A DNA stretch of 64,000 nt from Ophthalmolycus amberensis (GCA_024529925.1 JAFEUB010000902.1:124001-188000), one strand, 5' to 3'; shown: positions 49,410 through 62,244, counted from the stretch's first letter. A program made the numbers and translations. The notes: generated by a model from the letters alone, not told the origin.

Positions 49410-50680
49410 GTGAGTTAAAGGTAAAATACACCTAAATTGTGCGTAAAGTGTCTTTATTCTTTGATTTGAGGGTTGCTGGAAATGAATAATACCTGACTGA
49501 CAGTCAATTAAATTATTTTACGAAGTAAAAACTCTGAACTGAATTTGTACCTTCAAATGGCACAATTTAAGGTGCTATAAAAATGTTTTTCTCAAAAATT
49601 CCACACAATGACTAATGCATAAGTTCAGCACAAAAATGGGTAATATCACAATATTTGATGTGCTACACAAATATTTTTTCTCAATAATTCCATACAATGA
49701 TTGATATATATGTAATCAAGGCATCGTTGACTTAATAATTATCAATATTTGTTTAAAACATTTAATAATAACAATAAATAACCACAAAGAAATAAGAATA
49801 AAATTGAATGTGATTGTCTGATTTGTTTGTTTTTTGTTAAATAAATCTATGAAAACACTTTGAATCTGTAGGCTACTGCCTAATCGTATTATTGCCATTT
49901 GATGACAATTGCTCATATACTGTAAGCCTAAATAGGTATATGTATTATTTTGAACAAAGGTTAAATGTTATTTCACAAGTTTCAAAAAATGCCCCCAATT
50001 TTTTGAAAATGCCCCTGGATTTCAGTCAGTGGGGGCAAAAATTGCCCCCAAAAAAAGATGTGAATTTCCTACCCTGTGCCTGCAGATAACTATGGCTGGG
50101 ACGTATTAGCTGGAAAACACAATGGGACCATAGGATGAAGTCATCGGTTGCAATTGGCTAGCGCATTACCCAAAGCAAGAGAGGCGGGCATTGTCTTTCA
50201 AAGCGGACTCTCCTTGGCTGTTCCAGAATGTGAGCAGGCTATAGAAGCTCCCATTGGGTCACATTAGACTTTGATTACATGCAAACGCGAGTTATGACTA
50301 AAAATACATAGAAAATTATCATATCTGCCGGCTAATTTGAAATGATGCAACAGCCCTCCGTGGGTATTGATGGACGTAATAATGTGTTTTGGACTAAATC
50401 ATTTACTGGATTGGACCGTCTGGACCCTTAGCAATCTAACAAGACCATTTTTGCCGGATTTTCATGGATGGGGGGAACGCTATGAATCATAATTGGTGAG
50501 TTACATCGATATTTTAACTGCTTTTTTTGGATTGTTGGTCTGACAGAGGCGTTGACTGTACCTGCTGTTCCGCACATGCTTTCCTCCCTCACCAAGCTCT
50601 GACATGGAGTCAGAGCATTGTCACCTCGATGACCACACCTCCCGGCTCCGGCCAAACCTGACACCAACACTCTATTGGCC
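49410..50680. other. no gene recognised
   Basis: AT-rich DNA with a short local duplication (phrases with ctcaaaaattccacacaatg at about 49590 and a variant near 49680) and a fold-back ggggcaaaaattgcccc at about 50032. Confidence 0.5.
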
Positions 50681-50689
50681 AAGAAAATG

Positions 50690-51000
50690 CCTCCCGCTGT
50701 GCGTGAGACCAGGTTTATAAGCTCGAACACAGCTAGAATCTGTCTCTTCGCCCCGGACCTCCGTCCCGGCTACAGAAGATCCAGCAGCCTCCCCCCCCCA
50801 GCATCACGCTGCCCACGCAGGCCCACGAGGAAGCCGCGACCTACAACCCTCATCAAACCCTGTCAGGTCACAAGCCATTTCGCTGGTCGAAACAGCCGTG
50901 TTCGATCCCGAGTAAGGCCCCCTCATCCCGCGAGAGCGGATCACTTCCGCGATCCGTTTCTCCGCTTTTCTTTTTGTGCTGTTCGGCCACTTCATAATAT
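50690..51000. other. GC-rich stretch, nothing recognised
   Basis: The basic Pro/Arg-rich ORF here (50675-51043, plus) has no motif I can name. It may be a former promoter or repeat. Confidence 0.3.
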
Positions 51001-51114
51001 TGCATTCATCTTATGTGTAATGATGTTTTTCAGCAGCGTGTGACAGAATAAGAATGTCCGCAGCTGAAGCCACTGTCCAGTGCATTGAGGACCACACAGT
51101 GAGTAATCAGACCA

Positions 51115-51116
51115 CT

Positions 51117-51198
<82 letters not shown>

Positions 51199-51199
51199 G
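51115..51199. repeat. (CA)n(TA)n(CA)n microsatellite
   Basis: A compound repeat 60 bp downstream of the TAAR stop. Confidence 0.95.
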
Positions 51200-51258
51200 G
51201 TAATGCAGACATAATGTTTCATTGAAACTGAAAAGTGACCAAACACAGATCATTTCGT

Positions 51259-52247
51259 CTACAGGATCCTGTCCTGCTGAGAGTGAGGCTGCAGTAATTT
51301 CAGTGTGATGATGAGTTTGATAGCTTTTCTAAACCAGGGGTAGAACAGAGCATAAATCAGAGGGTTCAAACAGGAGTTAATTAGCATGATCCTAAAACAA
51401 CACTGCAAAGTATGACAAGCTATTGGAGGTCTCCTTGCCTGCTAGAGAGGGATAGTAATTCGGGCAGAAGCACATTAGAAACACAGCTATCACAATCCCC
51501 AGAGTCCTGGCTGCCTTCCTCTCTGATCTTTTAGCGGTTGGAGCTAACGTAACAGTTGTAGCAGCGGTCTGCAACCGAATGACACGCAGCTGAGAAATGG
51601 CAACAATAAACACCCTCGTATAGAGAACAACCATGACAGTACAGGGCCCAACAAAGGTGATAAAAAGGTCAACAGTTCCTGAGATGTGGCTGATGACCAC
51701 CACACACTCCCCATGGCAGGAGTTGAACCTGTCCGGCTGCCCTAAGTGTCCCATCAAAAGCCAGCCGTTGTAGAGAAGAGAACAAGCCCAACATATACAG
51801 ATGCATGTTTTAACTCTGTTCAGGGTGATCTTTGTGGCATAGAGCAGGTGGGTTACAGATAGCAACATAACGATCTATGGATATGAGCACCATGCTGCCC
51901 ACAGAGGCAGAGACCAGACAGGAAGAAACATAAGGAGCCAGAGCACACATCACCTCTCCCAGCAGCCAGCATGTCTCCACGTGGCGCAGGCCTTCGATGG
52001 GCATCACCAGCAGCCCCACCATCAGGTCGGACACGGCCAGAGACAGGAGCAGGGTGTTGGTCGGGGTGTGGAGCTGCCGGAAGTGGGAGATGGAGATGAC
52101 GACGAGCATGTTGAGAGTCGCGGTGAGCAGAGAGACGGAGGCCAGCAGGGTGTAGAGCAGAGCAGTCTCGGAGCGGGGTTTAGGCAGCCGCCTGCAGGAG
52201 GAGTTGAGGTTGGGAAAGCAGAGCAGAGAGCCCTCGGTGCTGTCCAT
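51259..52247 (-). pseudogene. trace amine-associated receptor (TAAR), two frameshifts
   Basis: A single-exon class A GPCR from the ATG at 52247 to a stop at 51259, about 329 codons when the two breaks are ignored. Landmarks: TLLASVSLLTATLNMLVVIS (TM1), LLLSLAVSDLMVGLLVMP (TM2), SMVLISIDRYVAIC (DRY motif), GTVDLFITFVGPCTVMVVLY (TM5), AARTLGIVIAVFLMCFCP (TM6), NSCLNPLIYALFYPWFRKAI (TM7). TAARs are olfactory amine receptors. One extra base lies near 51850, just after YVAIC, and another near 51395, in FAVL. The usual amine-binding Asp at 3.32 is Ser, while Asp is present at 5.42, as described for the large teleost clade with non-classical amine recognition. Likely a recent pseudogene; assembly errors would make it functional. 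Confidence 0.88.
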
Positions 52248-52261
52248 CAGGGAGGAGGGAA

Positions 52262-52680
52262 GCAGGGATGAGAAATTATACTCTCTAGTAGACAGCTGAT
52301 TTATCCTCCTAATCTCCCTCCCACTTTTACAATCAAAGAGATGATGTAACTTCTGTGCCCCTCATCATCATCTTAAAGGTCATTAACCCCTCTCTAGTTT
52401 ATCTTTTCACACTTATCTTTAGTTTTTTCACTCATACATTGTGTGTCTACCTACCACTTTCAGATCAGACATAAGGTCCCATATTATAAAAAGTGAGATT
52501 TTCATGTATTTTTTAATTTTTTATTGTTATAAAGCAGCACCAAGTGCTGTATAAATACTGTGAAAGTCTGGAAACGCTACACAATTTGTGTCTTTAAACG
52601 AGCTATTAGGTTGCAGTGTGTGTGTGAATGACATCAGCTGACAGGAAGTAAACATGGACCCAAACTGCCTAGCAGTTCCG
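52262..52680. other. TAAR 5' flank, nothing recognised
   Basis: Non-coding sequence without a recognised element. Confidence 0.4.
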
Positions 52681-52687
52681 CTGAAGA

Positions 52688-53690
52688 CAGATGGTAAGAT
52701 AAGATAAGATAGACTTTATTGTCCCGAAGGAAATTTGTCTTGGACACATACAGTATCTGCTGCTAAAAAAACACAAAAATAACACAGTGCATACATACAC
52801 AGACTGTCGCCAGTCCACATGCACGCACACACAGTACCTTACAGTACATGCACAGCAAATTAATTTCACACCGCCCATCGTACAGCACACCTGTAGTCAT
52901 CGTAATAGTGTACATAATATGTACAGTAACAGTAGAGCAGCCTCCTCAACATAGAATCGTCATAGAAAGTACATGTGTCCAGTTAAGATAAGAATCAGCG
53001 TTACAGGGGTTCGGCTCTGGCTAGCTTGCCATTTAGGGCTTTGGTGGACAGGGGGACAGAGGAGTTGTTAAAGCGGTCGAGCCTGCACTGGGGGACTCTG
53101 AAGCGTCTGCCTGAGGGAAGAAGCAGAGTGGAGGACATGAGAGGGGTCTGAAATAATCTTCTGGGCATGTCTGATGATTTTCATGGCTCTTTGTGTTAGC
53201 CGGGTAATCTGGGCTTTCAGCTGTACGCTGAGGTTGCCAAACCGCAGGATGCTCTCAGCTATAGTGTGGTAGAAGAGGAGCAACACTTTCTGGTTGACAC
53301 CAAAGACCCTCAGCCTACGAAGGAAGTGTAGCCGCTGTTGGACCCTAGTGCAGCCATTTTCTACCTGAACACTCCATGTCAGTTTGTTGTCAATGCGTAT
53401 GCCCAGGTAGTCTGTAAGAGTCGACCTGTGCTATGTTCTGGTCATGGATAACCACTGGTGAGTGGTCTCCAATGTATTTGGGGATTCGAATACCATCTCC
53501 TCTGTTTTCTTGACGTTGAGGATGAGGTTTGTCACACCACTGGACAAAGTTGTGAATCTCATGTTTGTAAACAGCTGTATCTGATGTGTCAGACATGAGA
53601 CCCAGGTGAATTCAGGTGTATTCAAACAGACAGTATGATAAAAACAAAGAGTTTTATGAACATTAAAGCGTGTCAACATGTTCTAGTAGA
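52688..53690 (-). mobile_element. 3' end of a Rex1/L2-like LINE, degenerate
   Basis: The element's 3' end is the gataagataagatagacttt / attgtcccgaaggaaattt tail at 52697-52737. Coding remnants on the minus strand include VTNLILNVKKTEEMVFE, YLGIRIDNKLTWSVQVENG, LLLFYHTIAESILRFGNLS and SDPSHVLHSASSL, the C-terminal region of these reverse transcriptases, in several frames. Confidence 0.75.
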
Positions 53691-53699
53691 AACCCTAAA

Positions 53700-54660
53700 G
53701 TAGAAGCTAAAGTATTGTTTCCGTAATAATAAGGAAGTGTTGAGTGTATTGTGAGTATCTGTTTGAACCTTGGCTACACACACCTGACACCATTTCCTGA
53801 AAATCGGTGTTTCAAGAGTGCAAACACTTCCACATGTATTTGTCTTAACCCTTCGTAAATCGTTTGGTCAAACTCATGTGCCTTGTTTTTAAAATAGTGT
53901 TGAATGACTTTTTAAAAAACCTTTCGGCACCCTCACAGCTCCCGATGAGGAGCCACAGAAGGAGCCGGACTCCTCAGCCCAGAGGAGGTCGCAGTGCTGA
54001 TTGTTCCGGCCTTCTGGCTTCATCGTTCATCACGGCGGCCCGAGCTCTACATCTCTCTTTGAAGGCCGAGGACCATCAAACCACCACGTTCTACTACATC
54101 TGGGATCAAAAGGTCATGTCCATCATATTCAGAACATCTGTCAACTACACAGGATTAAAAGGTAACATATCGACTCTATTTTGATGGAATCTAATGGGCA
54201 TACACAGTCGTATAGTTTCATACACTTAGTAAGTATACTAAGTATTATACACATTTAGTTCTGTATGTAATTCTGTCCGAATTATCAGTCAATCTTTGAG
54301 GTGACGCATCCCATCCAGCTCATTTTTGCCAGTTTAATTTAATGTTCAACCAACAACGTTTAAACAGTTTTCTACAGATAGATTTCAGTCTAAAGCTAAG
54401 TGAACTGCCATAAAAGTTTATTTATCCACCGGCATGAATGGAGAATGGACGACTGCTCTGAGTTTCAAAACTTTTCGAGACATGAGCAGAGTCTACTTGA
54501 CTTGTTTACCTGTTGTCATTGCTACCGTCTGTTTTTTTAACACCTCCGATTGGCCTGGTCCCTCTGTGGTTTAGATGTGTCACTTTAAAGAGTCATTGTG
54601 AAGGAGGCGAGCTCTGCTAATGAGGTGCCTCTCTCGGACACTAATCAGTGCTTGTTTTTG
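53700..54660. other. no gene recognised
   Basis: Contains a 106-codon plus ORF (53864-54184) rich in Ser/Arg with no recognised domain. Probably chance or an old repeat. Confidence 0.4.
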
Positions 54661-55105
54661 CTGCTGGGTGAGAAGCTATAATTGGATCTCAGAGGTATTA
54701 CACTCTGTGTTTGTTGACATAGTTGCATGTGTTTGTGGTAGATTTTTCATCACATTAGCACATTATTAGGTAATCGAGGTGGCCAATTATGTCAAATGGA
54801 CAAAAAAACAATTATGATTGACCAATTATAGATAACGCCAAAAACAATTTGTTCAATTTTGACCCTGTTTGATAGATTACAGTTGTTTTCCTCAAATTTG
54901 ATTAGAAAGACACATTTGTTGAGGCACCAAATCCACATCTGCGGAGCTGGAAACAAGACGGTTGAGATACCGTAAGAAATATTTGAGGAATATTGTTTTG
55001 CAGTTTTGTACATGGAGTCTGTAATGTTTTGTAAGCACATGTACACCTCTAAATGCTTTACATCACAACATATATTATTATATCGAATGTGTTATTTACT
55101 TTACT
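54660..55105. repeat. segment duplicated at 57.66-57.89 kb
   Basis: The blocks around ggtgagaagctataattgga and tttgcagttttgtacatgga recur in the same order at 57668-57885, where roughly 220 bp between them is missing. Confidence 0.8.
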
Positions 55106-56079
55106 CTACTTTTCTTCCTGTTAAATCTTTCAAAACAAGCGGGTTAGTGATTGAGTGAGAAGCTTGCAGCACGACGTGGCTATTTTGCTGTTCAGAACCT
55201 GCAGTGAAGCTGAATGTTCTGTTCGCTCAAGTGTTGCATTAAATGTTAGTTTTAGAGTTTTAGTCGTTAGAAAGCTGTCAGAGAGGATCGGTGCTGTCGT
55301 GGTCAGATCTCCCTCTCAGTTGGGTTTTCAAGTTTAGAGACAACACAATGAAAATAAGTATTAGTTGCAACTCTAATATTATAATCATGCATTTCATTTG
55401 CTGACGACCTTTTTGTTAACTGGGTTACAGTGCAGCTCCATGCAGTGGACTCGAGGGCCAGCAGCTACAGCCCCATCACCTGTGTACTCAGGAACACCAA
55501 GGGCCACTCATGGTGAAACAGCAACAGATGTATGTTTTCCTCCAAAACACATACTGACTAGCATGCACACTATTATAATTACGTAGACAGTGGCTTCAGG
55601 AAATGGACAGGCATATGGGGACATCTACCTAATCTAATCTATTTTATAACATGTATCTCAATCGTTGGGCAGTCCAGTAACTGATTAGGTACCTTGGGTG
55701 AATGAGGTGTGGACCTGGAAACACTCATATGCATGTGATTCTGACAGAAATTGGACGTGCACAACCACAGCCATGAGTATCACCATCAAAATGAATGGCG
55801 AGGGACATGTTAATATATCTTAGATGATCGGACAACAATGTGGCAATGAATGACTCCCCAGGACCCCCGTCCTGTGCTGGTTCTCGCCGAGGCTCGACTT
55901 CGCTCAGGTTGACGAACTGACCAGTAGACGAATCCAAGATGGCTGACAACGACCCGATGGGTTACTTCTCGTTTGTCGCTTAATTGTGAGTAACAATTGA
56001 CAAATGGAGGACCGGAGGAAAAGGGAGACTCGTGCGGACGTTACTTGTGAGTTACGATGTCAATCAGGGGCTGAACGGC

Positions 56080-56105
56080 CACAACAACAACAACAACAAC
56101 AACAA
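56080..56105. repeat. CAA microsatellite
   Basis: (CAA)n near the donor of candidate non-coding exon 1. Confidence 0.9.
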
Positions 56106-56439
56106 ATACGAACACATGTCACTGAGTCCATTGCTAAGTTAGCTAGCATTAGCTTAACGTATGCTAACGTAAACACAAGCTCTGAGTAACATCATGAGGA
56201 AAGAAAAAAGAAAGAGGCGGACTGTGTTGCTGTCTGATAATGTACTGTATGGTGTTAGGGAAAATATAACGGATTGGTGAATGAATACATCTTTATTTTT
56301 TACTTCTTCACAGGGTTACGTGTGAAGTACAACTGCATATTTGGCTAACACTGGTAGCATGCTAGCTAGCTGTGTAACGTACCGTAATGTATATAAAGGA
56401 AGTCATGTTTTAGTATACTATAAAGACATTCAAATACGT

Positions 56440-58400
56440 ATATTACGCCTTAAATCAAGATATAGTGTCAGAAAAATGGCATAGTATAGTACGGCTTAAA
56501 GAAATAAAATTAAGAAAAATCTTTTTAAAATATGCCATAAAAATGTCATAACAAATGTAACAAAAATACTATGATATGCTGACAAAATCCCATTAAAATG
56601 TCATTAAGTATGTCATAAAAGAAATTCAAAACAAAATGTCATAGCAAATGTCATTAAACATGTTGTATGCCATAACAACTTTCATTAATAATTCATAGTA
56701 TAGTATGTCATACAAAGACACATTGTATGTCATGAAGAAGACATCATATAGTATGTTATAAAAAGTCATATAAACTCATTAAAAAATCATAGTATGTCAT
56801 AAGAAAGCAAGTACAGTCATTAAAGCACATGGCGTCATAGTATAGTGTCATATTGTTCATAAAAACATCACAGCATAGGATGTCATCAAACTTTAATTAA
56901 ACTAATCAAAGAAGTCAGTATGTCATGAAATATGTCTTTTAAAAATGTCAGTCATAAAAAGTCATAATAGTGTGTCATAAAAAGTATATTTAATAATGTT
57001 GAATCAGAGTCTGTCGTTGGAGCAGAAGAGACTTCATATATTTTGTAAACGTGTTAAATTCCCTGTTTTCTGTCCAGAAGGCTGAATGACCGAGAAGAGC
57101 CTGCAGGAGACCACAACTGGTGCATGAAGAAACATTTGGTAATTATCAAATCAACTAGTAGTAGTACTTGTTGTTATTGTTATAGTATGCCTTAAATATA
57201 TTCATAATACAGTGTAATAAAAAAAGTTATGGAAAAATGTTACAGTATATATAATATGCTATAAAGATATCATAAAAAAGACACAATATAGTATCACAAA
57301 AAAGTAATAGTATCAAGTCATAACAAATGTCACAGTAATAGTATGCCATGAAAAAAGAAATAAAACATAGTATTGTATGCTATAAATATATTCATAAAGA
57401 TATGATACTAAAGTATGCCATAAGACTTCATATCATAGTGTCATGAAATAAATTGTCATAGTTTAATATACCATGAAAAATCATAAAAAAGTCACGTCAT
57501 AAAGATATTACCGAATGAATAGATATTATATCATGAAATACTATCAATATTTCAAAATATAGAATACCAAAAAATGTCAAAAATACATCATAGTATCGTT
57601 AGCCATAAAACATCCATGATTTAGTTTAATAAAAAATCATTATAAATAGTATAAATAACATACAATGGTGGGTGAGAAGCTACAATTGGATCTCAGCGGT
57701 ATTACACTCTGTTTGTTGGCATAGTTGCATGTGTTTGTGTTCATGGTGGATGTTACATCACATTAAACAGCAATTAGCTATGTTTTGCAGTTTTGTACAT
57801 GGAGTTTGTAAGCACATGTACACCTCTAAATGCTTTACATCATAACATATATATCTTATATATTATTTACTCTACCTTTCTTATACTATGCCATAAATAA
57901 AGTTTAAAAAATGATTGTATCGTATGTCATAAAAACATCATAGTATGTCATGAAGTCTTAAAAAGTACCATGGTATGATGTGCATTACAAAGTTATTGTA
58001 TAGTATGTCATAAAAACATCTAGATATGGTATCTGATGTAATAGTAAAAAATAATAATGTAGTTTTGCACACATTTTCTAAAAATATATATTTTTAAATC
58101 ATAGTATGTTAAAGGTTTTAGTTTAGTGTTCTATAAGAGGCATAAAAATGTCACATTTCAAATCAAATTTCATAGTAATGTCATACAAATACCATAGTAT
58201 AGCATGCAATACAAATATTGATAAAATATCCTAAAACATTGTCATGCCAAAGTATAGTATGTAAATATATCAGTTTAATATATCATTAAACATATTAGTG
58301 TAGTTTGTTATAAAAAGTCATAAAATGTAATTTTATGAATATAGTTCATTCAAAGTATTTTAAAAGTCAGTGTAGTTTGTCATAAAAATGTACTAATAAA
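56440..58400. repeat. diverged AT-rich tandem repeat field
   Basis: Dozens of copies of short phrases such as catagtatagtatgtcat and gtcataaaaa at irregular spacing over about 2 kb, interrupted by the exon at 57078 and the duplicated block at 57665. Confidence 0.8.
57665..57890. repeat. shortened second copy of the 54.66-kb segment
   Basis: Same orientation as the first copy, embedded in the AT-rich repeat field. Confidence 0.8.
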
Positions 58401-58719
58401 GTTTGCACTCATGATAACGTTGTTGTATTCATTGTTGCAGTAATAATAAATGTATGTGATGCATTCTCTAACGTTGTCCTTCTCTTCTTCTCTCCTCAGA
58501 TGAGTGCAGACTTTCCAGACCAGACCTGAAGACGACGGGGTTTCTTCTCTTCACTGCACAGCAGCAGAAGAAGACCCACGTCTGCAGTGCGGTTACTCTG
58601 AGATCTAAAATAGAGAGTGGGGGGGTGGATCAAATTTTGCTGTGCAGCTACAGTTTTAATAAAAACATTTCCATAACCCTCTCATTTCTCTGAAAACCCA
58701 GGAGGAGACGGACGGGGTA

Positions 58720-58945
58720 GTGGACATTGATGTCCTCACATGGGTGAGGAGCGAACCCGGGTCAGCGCGATCTGTGTAACCGCACCATCACGTCACTCAC
58801 ACTTTGACCTCTTCTCTTGCTACATTTGACTTCTTCCTTTGGCTGTTAGACCTCAAAAGTCACTGCACCACATAAGGATTGAACCCACAACCTCCTGTCT
58901 TCTAAGCAGTCGTCTATCACCTCGAGCTATCTGATCTGACACTCA
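58720..58945 (-). other. two tRNA-like segments (B-box motifs)
   Basis: On the minus strand, ttgtgggttcaatccttat with an upstream tagctcgaggtgata box A (about 58868-58935), and gacccgggttcgctcctcac (about 58745-58765), look like degenerate tRNA-derived heads. No good cloverleaf could be drawn. Confidence 0.3.
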
Positions 58946-59269
58946 TGTCTGGTTCCTGACACTCATGTCTGCAGAGCCGCAGGAAGCTTCTGTGGTCCTG
59001 CTAAGGGTGCATCTGGAGCTGGGATACCCTGCTGCAAAATATTTTTTTCCAGTGCCTTGCCACGATTGCCGAATATGGGAAAACATAAAACAACCAATTT
59101 TAATGAACAGATTGCAAGCAGCTGAATACTACTACACTCCTCTTTTTCCAATCCAAGACTGTGGTGACGTGAGCCGCTGAGTTTGCTCGCTCAGGGGCCA
59201 TCCGTACCATAATCACACTTTAACACATTGCATTTTCACAAACATCTGAGCATATCTTCGTGTCAACAT

Positions 59270-59485
59270 GAAAAAGGCTCTCTCTATTACCAGTGTTTGG
59301 TTTGTCAACACAGCGGACCCTTCATACCTACATATCAATGTAGATATGAAGGGCTCATTCTAAGCGAACGAAAACACTAATACAAAATAACTAAGTGATA
59401 ACACACTAATGAAAACATAGTTATGAATGTTATATTTAATTTCTACTAATATAGCCCACATAAAGCTACACACATTGTACCTTTA
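59270..59485 (-). mobile_element. common teleost MITE, partial
   Basis: Includes gaagggctcattctaagcga, aaaacatagttatgaatgtt and the end acacattgtacctttaa, phrases shared by a very abundant teleost repeat. Only part is present. Confidence 0.5.
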
Positions 59486-59504
59486 AGCAGTAATACACAA
59501 GCTG

Positions 59505-61850
59505 CTATTTGATCACGACTGATGCAGCAGCATGACACAGGGACAGACAGTGATGACATTGACCTGGTCGAGGAGGCAGCAGGTGTTCCCTCTGTCTCAA
59601 AGGTGGGGACAGTGATGTCCTGAAACTCCTACGAACTTCCTCCACCTCTATAGACAGAGCAGTGGTCTCCGACTCCTCAATCGCCAACTTGTAGTCCTGG
59701 AGAACTTTGCCGGTAAAGGTACTCCACGCCTATCAGCTCATCTGTAAAATATAAAAGCATTGACAAACAATTAGATATATCAAGACATTAGCAGTATTAG
59801 ACTGGTATTTGTAGGTTTGACTTACATTTTCAAAGAACAACAACAAATATAATAGTTATCTACCAGTGTATTTTCTTGGCCCGACATAAGGGACGACCTT
59901 CTCGCCCAGAACCTCCTCAGCGAGAGCGTTTGCAGCATGGCGGAGAAGATGGTTATATGAATGTGGCTGCTGGTCATTGGTTGTTGCTGCCACAGCCCGG
60001 TCTTCATTCCACCGTGAAAGGCCATGTAAAATATATGCCTGGAAGAAGGTGTCACTTGCCAGGGTACCTGTAGAGTGAATTCAGAAATGTACAAAAAATG
60101 AAAATAAAGGCTGAGACCATACAAACATTTACTATAAAAACACTGAACAGCTGTTATTAGAATTAATTACATATTATGATTAATAAGTGAATCAATAATT
60201 AAAAAGAATCATGGGATGAGAAAAATAATCCACATATTTACCTGGGATGAATCGGTTCAGGTGCAGGTGAAATGACTCGAGGGACATGGAACCTCTAGCA
60301 CAGCGGTAGGTTGGCAGACGGCGCCCTCCCTTCACTTGGGTTCCCGTCTGTGTGTATAGCTGTACTCCTGGAGGATCCTGGATGCAGGCCACATGCTTCC
60401 ACTGGGACTTCTGGATTTCGCTCATCCGGGCAGAGTTGATGAGTGGGACTCCCAGAGAGTCACAACCAGCATCTCCATCAAAGGCCTGGATATGGCTCTT
60501 AATCAGATCCTTGGTCCCGCGGGTAGTCCTCCTGCAATGCAATGCAGAGCTAGCTCGCTTCGGCTGATGGAGCGCAGCACGTCAGCCTCAGATGGTTGAA
60601 TCCGCTTAGCTTCTAGCTCTGCATGCTTTGCATCCTTCAGGGCCTTCAGGTCGTCTTGGTCCCACATAAAGATGCAATGGCTGAGGCGACTCATGAACGT
60701 ACCATACAACTGGTGGGAGTCAGTGGTGCAACCCACAGAAAATCTTCGCATGAAATGCCAAATGTCCAACCGAATGATCATTTCATCCCACTCTTCAAAC
60801 ATCCTCCTCAGAAGAGTGTTCCCGCAGCAGTCCCGGTCAATATATAGCACCTCAGGAGAAGCAACCCCAGCCACTCTGTACCTCTTGATGAGACCTTCAA
60901 TCATTGGCCCAAGCCCAAAACCTTCGCTGGCTGTGAACACAGACATGATCACCTGTCCATGCTCATTTCCAACATTGGCTGCCCAGGTAGCGGTGCCAAA
61001 GCTGTGTCCTGCCAGCTTTCGGGCCACCTTTTTTGTGGAATCCATCTTTAAAATCCTACCATACTGTGAAGTGATGGTGGCCTTGATGTCACCCAGCCTT
61101 TGCAGGACATCCTGGGCATAAACTTGCATCAGCCACCGGTGCTTGGGGACTGTGGGCAAAACAGTTACATGCTACAGGCACAATCAGGCCTGATTTGACA
61201 GCACTAGCACAGACTGTCTTTTGCAACCAGACCTCAGCATGACGCTCCTGCAACTTCCGCTGGATCTGGCTGCTGCTGTTTCCCAGACCTCGCTGACGCA
61301 TCAAACTGACTACCTCCAAGTCGCATGCAAGTTTTGATGTTAGGATGCAAGGAAATTGCACCCTGTGGTCAATGTCGAGCTGGGAGACGAGGCCATGGCT
61401 CCAGCTGATGACCTTCCGCTTGCATTTTCGGCAGGCCAGGTACTCAGATGCAACATAATACAGCTTCCCCACGGCCACCACCCGCCTAATCTTCTGATGC
61501 AGGCCAGCTGAGGTGAGAAGTTCATTGTGACACTCTGGATGCGGACAGGTTAGCTTGACTTGCCACAGCTTCCATGGCATCCAGAGCAGCAGAGGATGAC
61601 CAAAGTAATTTTCCAGTGGAGGAGAATTACTGGTCTTCAGTGGCACCTGTGGAGGATACCACTAAAGTTTGTCCACCCTGCTGAAGTCCAGTTCAGGATG
61701 CCCTTGTGCTGTCCACCTGAACAGGGCCTTCGATATCCACCTCTGGTCCACTTCAGGCAAGGTGTGTAGCCAGCCTGCTGGAAGACAGACTCGTTGTGCT
61801 GTAAAAAAATTAAAAAATGCTTATTCACTTCAATATTGAGTTATATGTTT
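59505..61850 (-). pseudogene. DUF6729-family, transposase-derived gene, disabled
   Basis: Runs right to left. QRWISKALFRWTAQGHPELD and WYPPQVPLKTS are interrupted by a TAG near 61664. Then come LLLWMPWKLWQVKLTCPHPEC (zinc-ribbon like), YYVASEYLACRKCKRKVISW, VSLMRQRGLGNSS, GRILKMDSTKKVARKLAG, EVLYIDRDCCG and RLDIWHFMRRFSVGCTTDSH. After 60532 a different frame gives RRTTRGTKDLI and CARGSMSLESFHLHLNRFIP. An exon at 59872-60069 reads GTLASDTFFQAYILHGLSRW, and a final part reads VLQDYKLAIEESETTALSI. The Asp residues in KMDST and YIDRD fit an RNase-H-like transposase fold (inference). Breaks include a stop, a shift near 61155, a 5-base duplication (gcattgcattgc) near 60532 and a shift near 59712. 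Confidence 0.7.
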
Positions 61851-61877
61851 TAAATAAGTATAAACGTACGTGCAACT

Positions 61878-62235
61878 GTCACGGGGCATGATGAGGACTC
61901 AAGCGCAGACAGTCAGGTGTAGTGCAAAAAAGGGTTTTAATGAATGATCCAAAAACAAACAGGGAATCCAAGGACAAGACAAGAGATGAGGGGGGAAATC
62001 CGGCAGGACAAGGCAGAACAAGCAGACGGGGAAACCGGGAACAGGACGAGCAAAACGGGCGGGTAGGTAGGAAACAAACAATGACCTGGCAGTGAGTGAG
62101 TGAAAGACAGGGGTTTAAACAGTGACTAGAACAGGTGAGGAGAGTTGTGCTGATGAGGTGAGTGTGACTGGCAGGTGCACTGAATGAACTGATTAGGGAC
62201 AGGTGAAGGAAGTGAGGAGCTACAGCTATGAGAGA
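61878..62235. repeat. non-autonomous transposable element relic
   Basis: Begins gtcacggggcatgatgagga, then an agggaatccaaggacaagac-type body similar in style to 17.85-18.33 kb. The long minus-strand ORF across it and the next minisatellite is not a gene. Confidence 0.4.
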
Positions 62236-62244
62236 CTGGGGACC

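Larger units (their letters stand above)
55930..58682 (+). ncRNA. candidate three-exon long non-coding transcript
   Basis: Possible exons: about 55930-56046 (donor GTGAGT), 57078-57138 (acceptor TCTGTCCAG, donor GTAATT) and 58500 to about 58682 (acceptor TTCTCTCCTCAG, AATAAA at 58658). Joined exons contain no long ORF; short ones stop at once. Splice signals and poly(A) signal are good, but there is no expression evidence. The introns are filled with an AT-rich repeat. Confidence 0.35.

Noticed and set aside
53864..54184. 106-codon plus ORF
   Set aside because: No motif, no splice context, and it lies near LINE debris.
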